NCBI GenBank assembly: GCA_022036555.1
Contig: CM039120.1
Coordinates: forward strand, 11,570,179 to 11,634,178
Origin: Microstegium vimineum
Lineage: Eukaryota; Streptophyta; Magnoliopsida; Poales; Poaceae
DNA: 64,000 bases
Reading direction: 5' to 3'
Positions 1 to 10,248 of the stretch are shown here, one piece after another. Each line of letters begins with the position of its first letter. Position 1 is the first letter of the stretch. Under the pieces are notes generated by a model. It saw only the letters and a program-made list of their open reading frames with translations, did not search any database and had not been told where the DNA came from. The position numbers and the translations under genes were made by a program.

Positions 1-2450
1 AGAGGGTCTTCTTGTCTTGTCGTCTTCCGGGTTCTTCTTGATGATCGCTGGGAGTGCAATTTTCTTTGCACTCACTGAGTGTAGCCCCGAGCTTCTTGTT
101 TTTTGGTACAAAAAGCTAGAGGGTCAAAAATTTGAAAATGTGTTTTTCTATGGTGGATACTTGCAGCCCCAAGCCTTCTCCAGGTTCTTTTCTCTTGAAA
201 AGAAGCCGGCAGAAGGGTCTTGATTTGTATTCCTTTGGTCTTTGTCATTTGTTTGTCATGGATCGGTTCTGTATACCCCCGGGTGGATGCCTTCTTGTAC
301 TTTTGTTGTTTTTGCTGCCAGGAATCTTGCTTTTGTACACTATTTGCCTCTTTTGCTGCTTTGCTCTTTTGTTTTTTCTTTTTCTTTCTCGTGATCCTTG
401 TCATTGTGTGTTTTTGGCTGGCTATAAATACCCTCCTTGTATGTTGTGGTTTGGCCTTGAGTAGGAAAAGATTTTTGAGTCTCCTTTGTGTCTTTCTTCC
501 ATAGATATGTTGGTGTGCGAAGTTGAGCAGCCCCGGGCTTATGCTTGCTTGGTAATGAACGTTCTAGTAGTTAGAAGAGTTCTTGTGAAAGGGGTTAGAA
601 GCAGACTAACCCTCGGGGAGATTTTCCTGAGAAGTTTGAGGGTGCAGGTAGAAGAGTCCTTGTGAGATGGCTTCCATGCCTGCTCTATCTGCTTTTCAAT
701 CTTCGGGCTGTCATTGTTGCCGCTCCTGGGTTGGCAGATGTGGTGCACTCCACTTTCTTGGCGGTTAATGCTTGTACCGAGCTCTTGCTAGATGATCCTG
801 AGTTGGAGTTTGGTGATCATATTGGTGTGCTCGTCCAGTACGTGGTTGTCTCCATGTGTATAGCCTTGGTTGTGCTGCGTCTCGTGTAGTTGTAGTGCTT
901 CCGGGTTGTATGTACTCTACTGGGTAGTGACTAGGGTCTTCTTGTTCTTTACCACTTGAATTTCATTATGGCCATAGTACTGCTTTATATGTTGTGGCTT
1001 GGGATCCTGAGTTGTGGTCGAATTCCACTGGGTTCCTTGTCACAACATTTAGAAACTTTATCTCCATCTTGTATCTAAGTTGATCCAATCCTGTTGGGCC
1101 TTTTGTAATCTTTGTATTGTCTGTGATAAATGAGATGCATAAATTTTCTCTGTCCGAGTTCTTTTTTTGGTTGTAATCCTTTGGCACTATAATTTTGTAT
1201 ATGATCCTTCATATATTTCTGAGTTGTTTGTTTTCTGTACTGGCTGCTTGTAGGTGAATTGTACTGTGGCTCTCTAGAATATTCTTTGGATATTCTTATC
1301 TTGTCCTGCTGCTTTGAATGTGCACTGTTCACCCATGATGGTGTATTCATGTATGTGTATGTCCTTTTGTCCTCTTGTTGTTGCAGGTTCACATGGTTGT
1401 ACTTTTGCTTCGAATTCTTATCTTCTTGTAGACTTGGTGTCTGTGCACCCAAAGTTGCCTATAAATATGGATGCTCTTTACATGTTGTGTATTGAAGTCC
1501 TTTTGATATATCCTGAGTAGCCATGGAGATTGTTCTTGGCGAGCTTGACGAGCCCCTGGGCTTGCTCTTCCCTTTCTGCTAGCATCTTTTGGTGAATGGT
1601 GTAGGTCTTGTGATAGGGATTAGTAGCAGGCTAATCTCGGAGTGGTATTTAGCTGTAAGAAGCATTGAGGCAAATGGTGTAGGACTTGTGATTCGGGTGG
1701 TGCATGTTGCGCTGCCTAATCTTCTAGTCCCTGTCCTCCATCCTTTTTGCTCTCCTTACAGTGAGGATTGGCGCGTGGTCTGGCTTGTTTTTTGACAGTC
1801 CGTTGAAAATCAGCCATTGTTCTGTCTTCTGCTGTGCCATTGCGGCTCAGACCGGTGCAGATCAGCATGTGTTGGGAGTTGGTGCTAGGTTCTTCCATAT
1901 TGATGTGATTATCGCTGTCAATCTTGGATGACTTGTGGGTGCCTTCTGTAGCACCTATAGCAACCTTGGATGTGCGTCCTTCCTTTGGAGAAAAGTACGT
2001 CCGGGTTGTTTTAACCTGCCTGGCAATATTGAATCTTGGTGCGAGGGGTTGCAACCTCAAGTTCCATTGGGTTCTTTGCTGCCGCGCTGAATGATTTCCT
2101 TTGCTTTCTTTGTCGAATTCATCAGATCTTGTACTCTATTGTAATCTCAATGTACCTTTGATCAATGAAATGAAAAGTAGACTTGTTTCTGCTCTATGAC
2201 CGACTTGTTTGCTATCATAGTTGAGCTCTTTTCTGTATTCTTTGCTGCGATGTGATATTATGATTGTTTTGTTGTATCCTTCTTTCCTAGTTGCTTCCTT
2301 GTGAATGGGTTGATTCGGCATCTAGCCGTTAGAGTCTAAACGAACCGTTGCCTTTCCTCTAGTGCGCACAATATTAATTACTGAATGGTAACTTTGACAG
2401 GCCTTCCTTTGGCGACAGCGTAATTTGGGCCGCGTGGGCAGTGTATTTTC
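1..2450 (+). repeat. Decayed LTR/leader-like DNA with a diverged direct repeat
   Basis: No coding region is convincing here. The stretch holds two diverged copies of one sequence, about 1.03 kb apart, at roughly 407-1250 and 1436-2290. Matching landmarks are TATA-like words (ctataaata near 423 and 1460), the pair 'gttagaagcagactaacc' (about 594) and 'gattagtagcaggctaat' (about 1617), and the pair 'ttccactgggttcc' and 'ttccattgggttct'. The short ORFs in it are T-rich chance ORFs. A likely reading is two related, old LTR or leader segments upstream of the retroelement gene that follows. I did not find clean LTR ends or a target-site duplication. Confidence 0.45.
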
Positions 2451-2452
2451 CT

Positions 2453-2464
2453 CTTTATAAAAAT
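2453..2464 (+). promoter_or_regulatory. TATA-like box upstream of the 2596 ORF
   Basis: A TATA-like word (tttataaaaata) lies about 130 bases before the ATG at 2596. A GC-richer leader containing 'aaaccctagagg' lies between them. The spacing suits a Pol II promoter driving the retroelement gene, but this rests on sequence resemblance alone. Confidence 0.35.
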
Positions 2465-2595
2465 AACTATTTTGTTACTGTTGGCTTCACCTGCCTTCTG
2501 CGAAAAAATTCCCCAATTCCTCTGAAACCCTAGAGGCGCTCTTGAGACCCTGGTTCTTTGCTACTGTTGTTGTTGCTGGTCCTTGGCTTCGATTG

Positions 2596-3869
2596 ATGGT
2601 GAAGAAGGGCAAGGACAAGAACAAGTTTGTCGACGAGGAGGAGACCTTGAAGAAGATCGACAATTCTGAATTCATGACGATGCGCAAGATGCAAAAATAG
2701 TTCCCAAGCCTACGACTCAGGTGGCGAAACTGGATCTGCTTGTTGCTCATGGGCTCATCCAGGAGCAGTTCCTTTCAGGCTTCTTGCCTCCGGGTGAGCA
2801 TGAGGTTCCATCTCCTTCTCCTGACCAAACTGTTCTTTTCATTCCTTTCGTGCGGGCGGGGCTCTATTTTCCCCCATCTGATTTTTTCCTTGAATTTCTT
2901 GATTTTTATAAGATCCAGCTTCACCATCTTACCCCTAATGGGGTTGTTTTTCTCTCTGCTTTCGCTCATCTTTGCAAAGCATTTATCAGAATTCCCCCTT
3001 GTCTTCTTCTTTTTTTCTATTTCTTTCATATGAAACTCTTTGGTTCCAAAAATCCTCCTCTTTTTGGCTGTTGTATCCTACAATCCCGTCAGGGATTTAA
3101 GGAAAGCTTCCTTCTTTTACTCTTCCTGATTCTGTCAAGGACTGGGCTGAGAAATGGTTCTATGTCCCCAGGCCAACTCCTTTTTCCTCTGATTTTTCTT
3201 CTACTCCATTTCCTCTTCCAATTTGGAAGGATAAGCTTTCTGCTTCTGAGGTTAATGCAATCAAGCCTTTGCTGGCTCGTGTTAGTCAGCTTAAACAGAC
3301 CGGCCTTACTGGTAATGGCCTTGTCGCAAGCTTTATTAGGTGTCGGGTTCAACCTCTCATGAAGACGGAGAACTTTGGTTTTGAGTACTCTGGCCCAAGG
3401 ATTCTGCTCTCCTTGTTCTTTAAAAAAGGAGCTAGTAGAGGAAGTGATTCTTGATCCGTTGAAGAGGATCTTCAGCAATGTGATAGCAATGCCTGCTTGG
3501 CTTGACGAGTATGATGCTGCTCATCCTCCTCCTCAGGTAATAGTGTTGACTCTTCCCGAGTTCTTCTATCTTAAATTATCAGTTTTGTTCTCATCTTGTT
3601 TCTCTTTGCAGGGTTATGGTCGGGCCTTTGAGCTCATGATTCTTGCTGTTGTGGCAGCTGTTGGTGATGCGGTTGATGAGGAGACCGCTGAAGAAGAAGA
3701 AGAAGTTGGTGTGCTGATAATGTGGTTGGGGCTTCCCCTTTTGGGCCGGGTTCTTCTTCTACCAGGTTCTTTCCTGGCTTGTTTGAAGGTCAAAATTCTT
3801 ATGTTGAGTATACTCCTGATCCTCGAGTTATTGCACATATTGTTAACACTGGATTTTGGCATGCTTAGG
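2596..3869 (+). pseudogene. 'Putative gypsy type transposon' family gene, frameshifted
   Basis: Reads as a degenerate member of the plant family annotated as putative gypsy type transposon (Pfam Transposase_28, from memory), a gag-like ORF of grass retroelements with no established biochemical role. The ATG at 2596 opens a lysine/glutamate-rich start that stops at 2700. The conserved block follows in another frame from 2721, with phrases such as PPSDFFLEFLDFYKIQLHHL. After a shift near 3115 the next frame reads DSVKDWAEKWFYVPRP and then GLVASFIRCRVQPL. Another shift near 3400 leads to EEVILDPLKRIFSNV, and one near 3705 to the end at FWHA-stop (3869). At least four frame changes make it a pseudogene. 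A 75-base stretch at 3537-3611 has intron borders. The next element's LTR begins just downstream. Confidence 0.65.
3537..3611 (+). other. Probable retained intron (75 nt)
   Basis: The borders are CAG|gtaata and ttgcag|GGT, with a pyrimidine-rich stretch before the acceptor. Removing it joins HPPPQ to GYGRAFELM in the same frame. Its length is a multiple of three and it contains no stop, so it can be read through or spliced. Confidence 0.5.
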
Positions 3870-3913
3870 AGGATGACAAGTGGATCAGTACGCAGTCAAT
3901 TTGCAGAGACAGG

Positions 3914-5209
3914 TGTTCGGAGCGTTCAGCAAAGGTCCATACGGTCGGCTATTCTGAGGAAAGGTGGCTCTCCGTTGAAGAAACGACAAAAGCGACAAGT
4001 AAGAGCCGATAGGGTAACAAATATCGCGACAATTAAGGCAATAAAGACTTTGTAGGAAATTAAAGTTAAAGATGTCGTATTTTCCTTTAATATTTTGTAA
4101 CCGTGTCCTTTTAGGACTCATGTCATGACCAGGGTATAAATATAAACCCTTGTCCATTGTAAAAGTGTTCACAACCAAATCAATATAACCGGCCTTGTGC
4201 CAATTTCGAGTCTTTTGTCGTGTCATCGAGTTCTTCGAGAGGAATCATCAATCCGTCGACCTCCGTAAGTCCCGGCAACCTTGTTATCATGTCTAGTATC
4301 ATGCGGTGGATTTAGATATTGATGCAAGTAGTCTTGTTTGTTTTCAATGATCGTGCGGCGGATCCTTGCTTGACAATCAAGAAGTCTTTGCTTATGTTTT
4401 GTTTACGATCGAATATCGTGCGGCAGGTGTTTGCTCGATATGCTTAGCAAAAGCAAGAAGGTTATCGGCTCTATTAGATTTGGCAAGATCTAGTAGATTC
4501 ATTAAGTTATTACGTGTTGCATGTTTTAGATATTTTATATATTTGTAACATTCTTTTGCCCAATCTAGATTGATACGGTTCGGCTCTTTTCTTTCTTATA
4601 GATCTATTCATGTTTTAACAATCATATCTATCATGTTATCTCTACAAATAGATCCCATGTGTATAGTAGCCGAATTAGTTAATCTAGATTGTTACGTGTT
4701 GCGGGTTCATGCATGTTAAATACGTTTAAGCTCTGATAAAGTTAAGTATCGTGCGGCGGATACAAGCTTTAGATTAGTTTGATCATGTTTTGCTTACGTG
4801 TTCCTTCATCATGGATCCCAATTCGGTTGATTTGCCGAGCTTGGTTACGCTTTATCTTATACTGACATGTGGTTCGTCCAAACGTACTTTTCGCATGCAT
4901 ACACACTCGGCTATTAATGATTTACGTACTTCATGATCGTTTTAGCCGAATGATCTATAAAACCTGTTGGCAGACAACTTCTATAGTTGTATGTCATTGT
5001 AAGTGGCTTCAGGGCCGTATATATGGAACTATCTGGTCTCACCCAGCATGTTCTAGGTTATATCTAATAAATTTTATCCCTTGTTAGTTTCAGGTCAAAC
5101 TGACTGGCACGTCTTTGGATTTCAAAGCACCTGAGCACCCGAGCACCCGATTGGAGCCACGCTTTCCTGCTTGCTGTGTTTGAGGCACAGTGCATCATAT
5201 TTTGTGTCA
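3914..5209 (+). repeat. 5' LTR of the 3.9-17.4 kb gypsy element
   Basis: The right border is inferred from the end 'ttttgtgtca' at 5209, followed by a primer-binding-type leader and then gag; the gag-only gypsy element at 55.7 kb has the same arrangement. The left border is uncertain: a 'tgttcgg' at 3914 is the best TG start after the preceding pseudogene ends at 3869. A TATA box lies at 4134. The downstream half carries a recurring atcgtgcggcggat word. No second LTR copy exists in the window because the element's 3' end is missing, so the length (about 1.3 kb) cannot be checked by comparison. Confidence 0.55.
4134..4144 (+). promoter_or_regulatory. TATA box in the gypsy LTR
   Basis: The word gtataaatata is followed by 'aacccttgtccattgtaaaag', and 'caaatcaatataa' lies further on. 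This is the usual R-region arrangement of grass gypsy LTRs. Transcription would start about 30 bases downstream. Confidence 0.5.
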
Positions 5210-5250
5210 ACACACTTTTTGGCACGCTCGGTGGGACCCCACATTTCAAG
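5210..5250 (+). other. Leader with primer-binding-type sequence
   Basis: Between LTR end and gag ATG lies 'tttggcacgctcggtggga'. The gag-only element has 'ttttggcacacctagtggga' at the same position (56,769). This matches the TGGC-C-C-GTGGGA pattern common after grass gypsy LTRs, where a tRNA primes minus-strand DNA. I have not assigned the tRNA. Confidence 0.45.
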
Positions 5251-7110
5251 ATGGTTGAAATCGACAATAGCCAGGTTCTAGACGTGACTATGGATGAGTT
5301 GCCAGAAGATCTGAGGAATCTGATCCAGCAGGCATGTGATGAGTTTCAACGCAAATGCTTGATGTCCTTTTCAAAGAACAAAAGCAACAAGGTTTTTCAG
5401 AAGCAGTCGCTTCCCAGGACTCTCCTTCCACATCAGACTGATTACACCGAAGAGGAAGATGCTCAGAAGATGACTGAAATGGTTTACAAGGCCATGAGTG
5501 AAACCATGAGAAATCATCATACAAATTTCTTGAATACCTTTCGCACAATCATGGTCAATACTTTCGGTCCATCTGCTGATAAATACTTCGAAGAAGTTGT
5601 TGGTCCAATGCAAGGACCGACGTTGTTCAATGTACCAAAACGCCAAGAGAAGGCCGTTGAGGATGGCAGAGCACCTAGTATGAACCAAGGTGGGATGATT
5701 CATCACCAGAAACAACCGACCATGACTTATGGTCAGCTCGCGTTTGGTACGACAAGAAATACCCCACAATCGGCTTTCAAGGTGTCTCCAGTAGCGAACA
5801 GGCTACAGAAGAATATGTATGGGGATGGATATCAAGAGTTTGCCGATTACAGTGCCATTGATGCTCTCCCGAATCCGGGGTATAAGAATTCAGCAGGGTT
5901 GCCTTTTGAAGGACAGACACATGGAGCTCAAAATTCAAATATTGACATTATCATGAGCCGGATGTCGGATATGATGCAAAATCAGTTTGGCTTAAAGCCA
6001 AAGAATGAGTCCTATGTGTACAAGTCCCCTTATCCAGAGTGGTATAACCGAGTGGCTCTCCCTCCGAGAGTTAAGGCTCCTACAGACTTGACCAAGTTTT
6101 CTGGTCAGGATGATACTAGCACCATAGAACACGTTAGCTGGTACTTGATGCAGCTTGGAGAAGCATCCACGGATGAAGCTTGGAGGATTCGTTATTTTCC
6201 TTTGTCTCTGACAGGGCCAGATTTCACATGGTTCGCGTCTCTGCCAGCAAACTCCATTAGTAGCTGGGCAGAATTAGAGCAGAAATTTCATGTGTATTTC
6301 GTTACGGGCACTAATGAGAAGAAGCTAGTTGACCTTATGAGCTTGAGACAGAAGGCTAATGAAACACCCCAGGAATATATCCGTAGGTTCAGAGAGACCA
6401 AAAACCTCTGCTATTCCTTGAATCTGCCAGATGACCAATTGCCAGGAATGTCAATAGCGGGCATGCAACCGAATATCAGGGAGAAGCTGTTCGGCATGGA
6501 CTTTGATGACCTTGGTCAGTTGTCACAACGGTTAGCAATGATGAATAATCAGGCTCAAGGGTTCAGGAGAGATGGTCACTTCCAGAAGGGTGATGTAGCC
6601 AATGAGATGTATCAAAGTTTCCTAGAAGAAGTTGCAGAGTATGACGACGAATATGAAATAGCCGCAGCCGAGTTGGTCTGGGCAAAAGAGCCGACTCAGG
6701 TTAGTCAACGATGGTTAAGGCAGCAGAAGGGTACTTATGACTTTGATGTCTCCAAGTCGGACAAGTTGTTCGAGTTGCTGTTAAAAGAGGGACGCATCAA
6801 ATTGCCGGAAGGGCACCCCATGCTGCGTCCTGAAGGAGTAAAAGACAAGAATTTTTGTGGCTTCCACAATACTAATTCCTATTCCATCAATGACTGCCGA
6901 GTGTTCAGAATGAAAATTTAGAAGGCTATTCAGGAAGGGCATCTGAAGTTTGATGGCAAGATGAAAATTGATGCTAATCCTTTTACGCAGAACACGGTGT
7001 CTTTCTCTATGAACATGGTTGCCATGGATGATCCCAAAGGTAAGAGCAAGATGAAGGTATTAACCTCAGACAGAGGAAGAAAAGTTGGTGCTGTTGACCC
7101 TAATCGGTAG
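5251..7110 (+). pseudogene. Gypsy gag (Retrotrans_gag), one internal stop
   Basis: Gag packages element RNA in a virus-like particle. The first in-frame ATG after the leader is 5251 (MVEIDNSQ). The open part runs 556 residues to a TAG at 6919-6921, and homologous sequence continues in the same frame to a stop at 7108-7110. The Retrotrans_gag block lies at about residues 278-390 (DLTKFSGQDDTSTIEH, then TWFASLPANSISSWAELEQ). Near residue 535 is a knuckle-like C-x2-H-x4-Y-x4-C (FCGFHNTNSYSINDC); the gag-only element at 57 kb has His where this has Tyr. The TAG replaces what is probably Gln (CAG to TAG). The first 270 residues are low-complexity Q/M/N-rich sequence. Confidence 0.8.
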
Positions 7111-7750
7111 ATTACAAATGAGGAGTTTCGGCAACGGGCTCAGTTCCAGACTAGCCGAAACGAGAGAGGGGAAGCTTCCAAGCCTAGGGTTACGACATGG
7201 ATTTTGTTAAATAAATGGCAACGAAAGCGCAAACAGTATCAGAGGAAGAGATATCACGAGGAACAGGAGTTCATGGAGGAACACCAGAGGTACGAGGAAG
7301 AGATGTATCAGAGAGAGCAAGAGTACATGAGAGAGTAGGAGCAGTTTCATTGGGGATGCTTGTTCTTTAAACAATGTTGGAATGAAGGCCTGAAGCTGTC
7401 TGCTAAGAATAATTGCCTCGAATGCAGTGATCGGTATTCAGGGTATAGGCAGTCCTGGGTCAACCGTCGTCCGGTCCATGAAAGACTTGGAGCACATGTT
7501 CCTAAGGACGATCGGTGTTTAAAAATAGGCAACTTTGAGGATCGGCGAGGCAATAGGTTTGCCGATCAGGGGTGGATCCATTATGAGAGAAGTGCTGAGG
7601 AGAAAGAGCACTGTGAGTATGTATGGCAGAACGGATAATGGTGCCCACTAGGGCTGAGGAAGAGCCAGAAGAGGAGGGTACAACGCTTGAGGAACAGAGA
7701 GCTGGCACAAACAGTCGCTGAAAAGAAACAGACGTGGCGTCCTAAGAAAA
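7111..7750 (+). pseudogene. Gag-protease spacer with Cys-rich zinc-type module
   Basis: Continues in the gag frame past stops at 7108, 7336 (GAG to TAG) and 7636 (TAA). The first part is charged and helical (EEHQRYEEEMYQREQEY). A module C-x5-C-x12-C-x2-C follows, starting at GCLFFKQCW and ending NNCLEC. The same spacing recurs near 59,640 in the gag-only gypsy element, there with His before the second Cys. Metal binding is inferred. A run of eight A's at about 7746-7753 marks the frame change into protease. Confidence 0.6.
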
Positions 7751-7753
7751 AAA

Positions 7754-8470
7754 ACCCGATGAGCATGACCATTCGGCTGATGCATGCATGGCTTTCTTCA
7801 TTCCATCAGAATTCATAGCTCCCGAAAACCAAAACATCCAAGAGGAAGTGTACTCAGATTTTGATGAGAGCGAGTATCAGGATCTAATGGCCCAACTTGT
7901 CCTGACTCAACGGGCAGTTTTCGATAAACCGGCTAAGCATCGACATTTGAAGCCGCTTTACGTGAAGGGATACATCAATGGAAAGCCTTTGACCAAGATG
8001 CTTGTTGATGGAGGAGCTACCATCAATATTATGCCTTATACCACCTTTAGGAAGCTCGGGATGACTAATGAGGAATTGTTGAAAACCGACTTGGTACTCA
8101 GGGACTTTGCTGGTAATCCTTCTGACACTCGGGGAGTTGTACACGTCGAATTGATGATTGGATCAAAGACTTTGATCACTACCTTCTTTGTCATTGATGG
8201 AAAGGGAGCATATAGTCTGCTCTTGGGAAGAGATTGGATCCATGCTAACTGTTGCATACCTTCAACCATGCATCAGGTTCTCATTCAGTGGATTGGGGAT
8301 GATGTTGAAATTGTTCATGCTGATGATTCGGTGAGTGTTGCTACCACAGAGCCTGCCTACTGGGAATATGATGGCTTCGATTGTTTCTCTGGAAAAATCT
8401 GGGGGGAAGGTCTCGTGAATGTCTCCAACAAGGACCAACAGCCGATCCAAGCAGTCGGCTCTCAGAGCAA
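7754..8470 (+). pseudogene. Gypsy aspartic protease region
   Basis: The retropepsin cleaves the Gag-Pol polyprotein. The motif LVDGGATINIMP has its catalytic Asp at 8007-8009, with Gly where retroviral enzymes have Ser/Thr, as is common in plant gypsy elements. The second half has LLLGRDWIH, the usual hydrophobic-hydrophobic-G-R/D-W block. The ORF is open from 7788 to a stop at 8475-8477. The polyprotein continues in another frame from about 8440 (LADKLEEINVGDD), so there is a frameshift near 8440-8470. It lies directly upstream of RT, as expected. Confidence 0.75.
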
Positions 8471-9660
8471 TTTTTAATGGGGAACCCGATAAATGGCAAC
8501 AAAGGAAAGCTAGGGCGTGGCTTTATGTTGGCCGATAAGCTGGAGGAAATAAATGTTGGTGATGATGTTAAGCCAAGGCCGATGTATATCAGTGCAAATT
8601 TAGACCTAGAGTGTAGGTTAAAGTTGATAGACCTTCTAAAAGAATTCAAGGATTGTTTTGCTTGGGATTATACAGAGATGCGCGCCCGGACTGGATCGTT
8701 CTATTGTAGAGCATCGATTGCCGATTAAGCCAGGGTATCGTCCTTACAAACAACCTCCTTGGAAGATTTTCAAAGAGGAGGTACTGGCCGATGTGAAAAA
8801 GGAAGTTGAAAGATTATTAGAACCGAATTTTATTCGGCCATGCAGGTATGCAGAGTGGATTTCAAGCATAGTCCCGGTGTACAAGAAGAATGGAAAGATG
8901 AGGGTATGCATTGACTTTAGAAATCTGAATAAGGCCACTCCAATGGATGGTTACCCAATGCCGGTGGCTGATTTACTTGTCGATGCATCGGCTAGTTATG
9001 AAGTCATCAGCTTTATGGATGGTAATGCTGACTATAACCAAATCTTTATGGCAATAGAGGATATTTCAAAGACAATTTTCAGATGCCCTGGTCATATTGG
9101 TTTGTTTGAATGGATCATCATGACTTTTGGTCTGAAGAATGCCGGTGCAACTTATCAAAGGACCATGAATTATATTTTTCACGAGTTGATCGGCAAGATC
9201 GTGGAGATCTATATTGATGACGTGGTGGTTAAGTCTAGAAATCACAGTGGACACTTAGCCGATTTAAAGAAGACTTTGGAGTGTACTAGGAAGCATGGTT
9301 TGAAGATGAACCCAAACAAGTGTGCCTTTGGGGTTTCGGCTGGTGAGTTTTTAGGATTTCTGGTCCATAAAGGAGGGATTGAAGTCGGTAAGAAGAGCAT
9401 GGAAGCAATAGACAAAGTTGTCCCTCCAACTAATCTCACCGAGTTGCGGTCATTGCTTGGCAAGATTAATTTTGTGAGGAGATTCATATCTAATTTATCA
9501 GAAAGGGTTTTGCCTTTCTCTCCACTGCTAAAACTTAAAAAGGATCAAGAGTTTGTATGGGGTGACATGCAGCAGAAGGTTTTTGATGAGATCAAAGAGT
9601 ACATGAAGGCACCACCTGTATTGGTACCTCCACAGCTTGATAAACCTTTTAATTGTGCAT
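8471..9660 (+). pseudogene. Gypsy reverse transcriptase
   Basis: RT copies element RNA into DNA. The linker to RT (FKDCFAWDYTEM) is in one frame to about 8680. The rest is in a second frame: YRPYKQPPWKIFKEEV, then IVPVYKKNGKMRVCIDFRNLN, then FGLKNAGATYQRTMN. The catalytic YIDD box is at 9210-9221. Thumb and connection sequence (LRSLLGKINFVRRFI) follows. Frame changes near 8685 and 9650 break the polyprotein, but the RT core itself is open and all core motifs are present. Confidence 0.85.
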
Positions 9661-10165
9661 GGCGGCCGACAGCCTGACAATAGGGTCGCCCCTCATGCAA
9701 GAGTTTGGGGGAAAAGAAAGAGTAATAGCTTACCTTAGCCGAAAGCTGCTAGATCCAGAGACAAGATATTCGGCTATGGAAAAGCTTTGCTTGTGCGTGT
9801 ATTACTCATGTACCAAATTCCGACACTACTTGTTAAATGCCGAATGTGTGGTAGTTTCTGAGTTTGATGTAATAAAACATATGTTATTAATGTCAATTTT
9901 GAATGGAAGGATTGACAAGTGGATTTTAGCTTTATCAGAATTCGATTTAAGGTACGAATCGGCAAAAGCAATAAAGGGTCAAATTATTGTCGATTTTGTT
10001 ACCCAACATCGTGATCCTTCTGCTAACATGATGAGTATTGCACCTTGGACTTTATTTTTTGATGGTTCATCTTGTAGCAAAGGTGGTGGTATTGGCATTT
10101 TCTTGATCTCTCCACGAGGAGTGATTTTTAGGTATCCAGTTCCTATTCAGTTTTACCCAGAATGA
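9653..10165 (+). pseudogene. Gypsy RNase H, 5' part, cut by the LINE
   Basis: Starts in a new frame (IGSPLMQEF) and continues through the RT-connection block (VIAYLSRKLLDPETRYSAME). The archaeal-type RNase H then begins with WTLFFDGSSCSKGGGIGI, whose Asp is catalytic. It breaks off at FYPE, where LINE sequence starts; the rest of the domain resumes near 17,000. Confidence 0.8.
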
Positions 10166-10248
10166 TGTCCCTCGTCCCCCCACCCTCCCCGACCTCGAGC
10201 TCCTCCGCCCCTCCTTCCACCCATGGCGTCTAGTCCTGGTTCTCTGCC

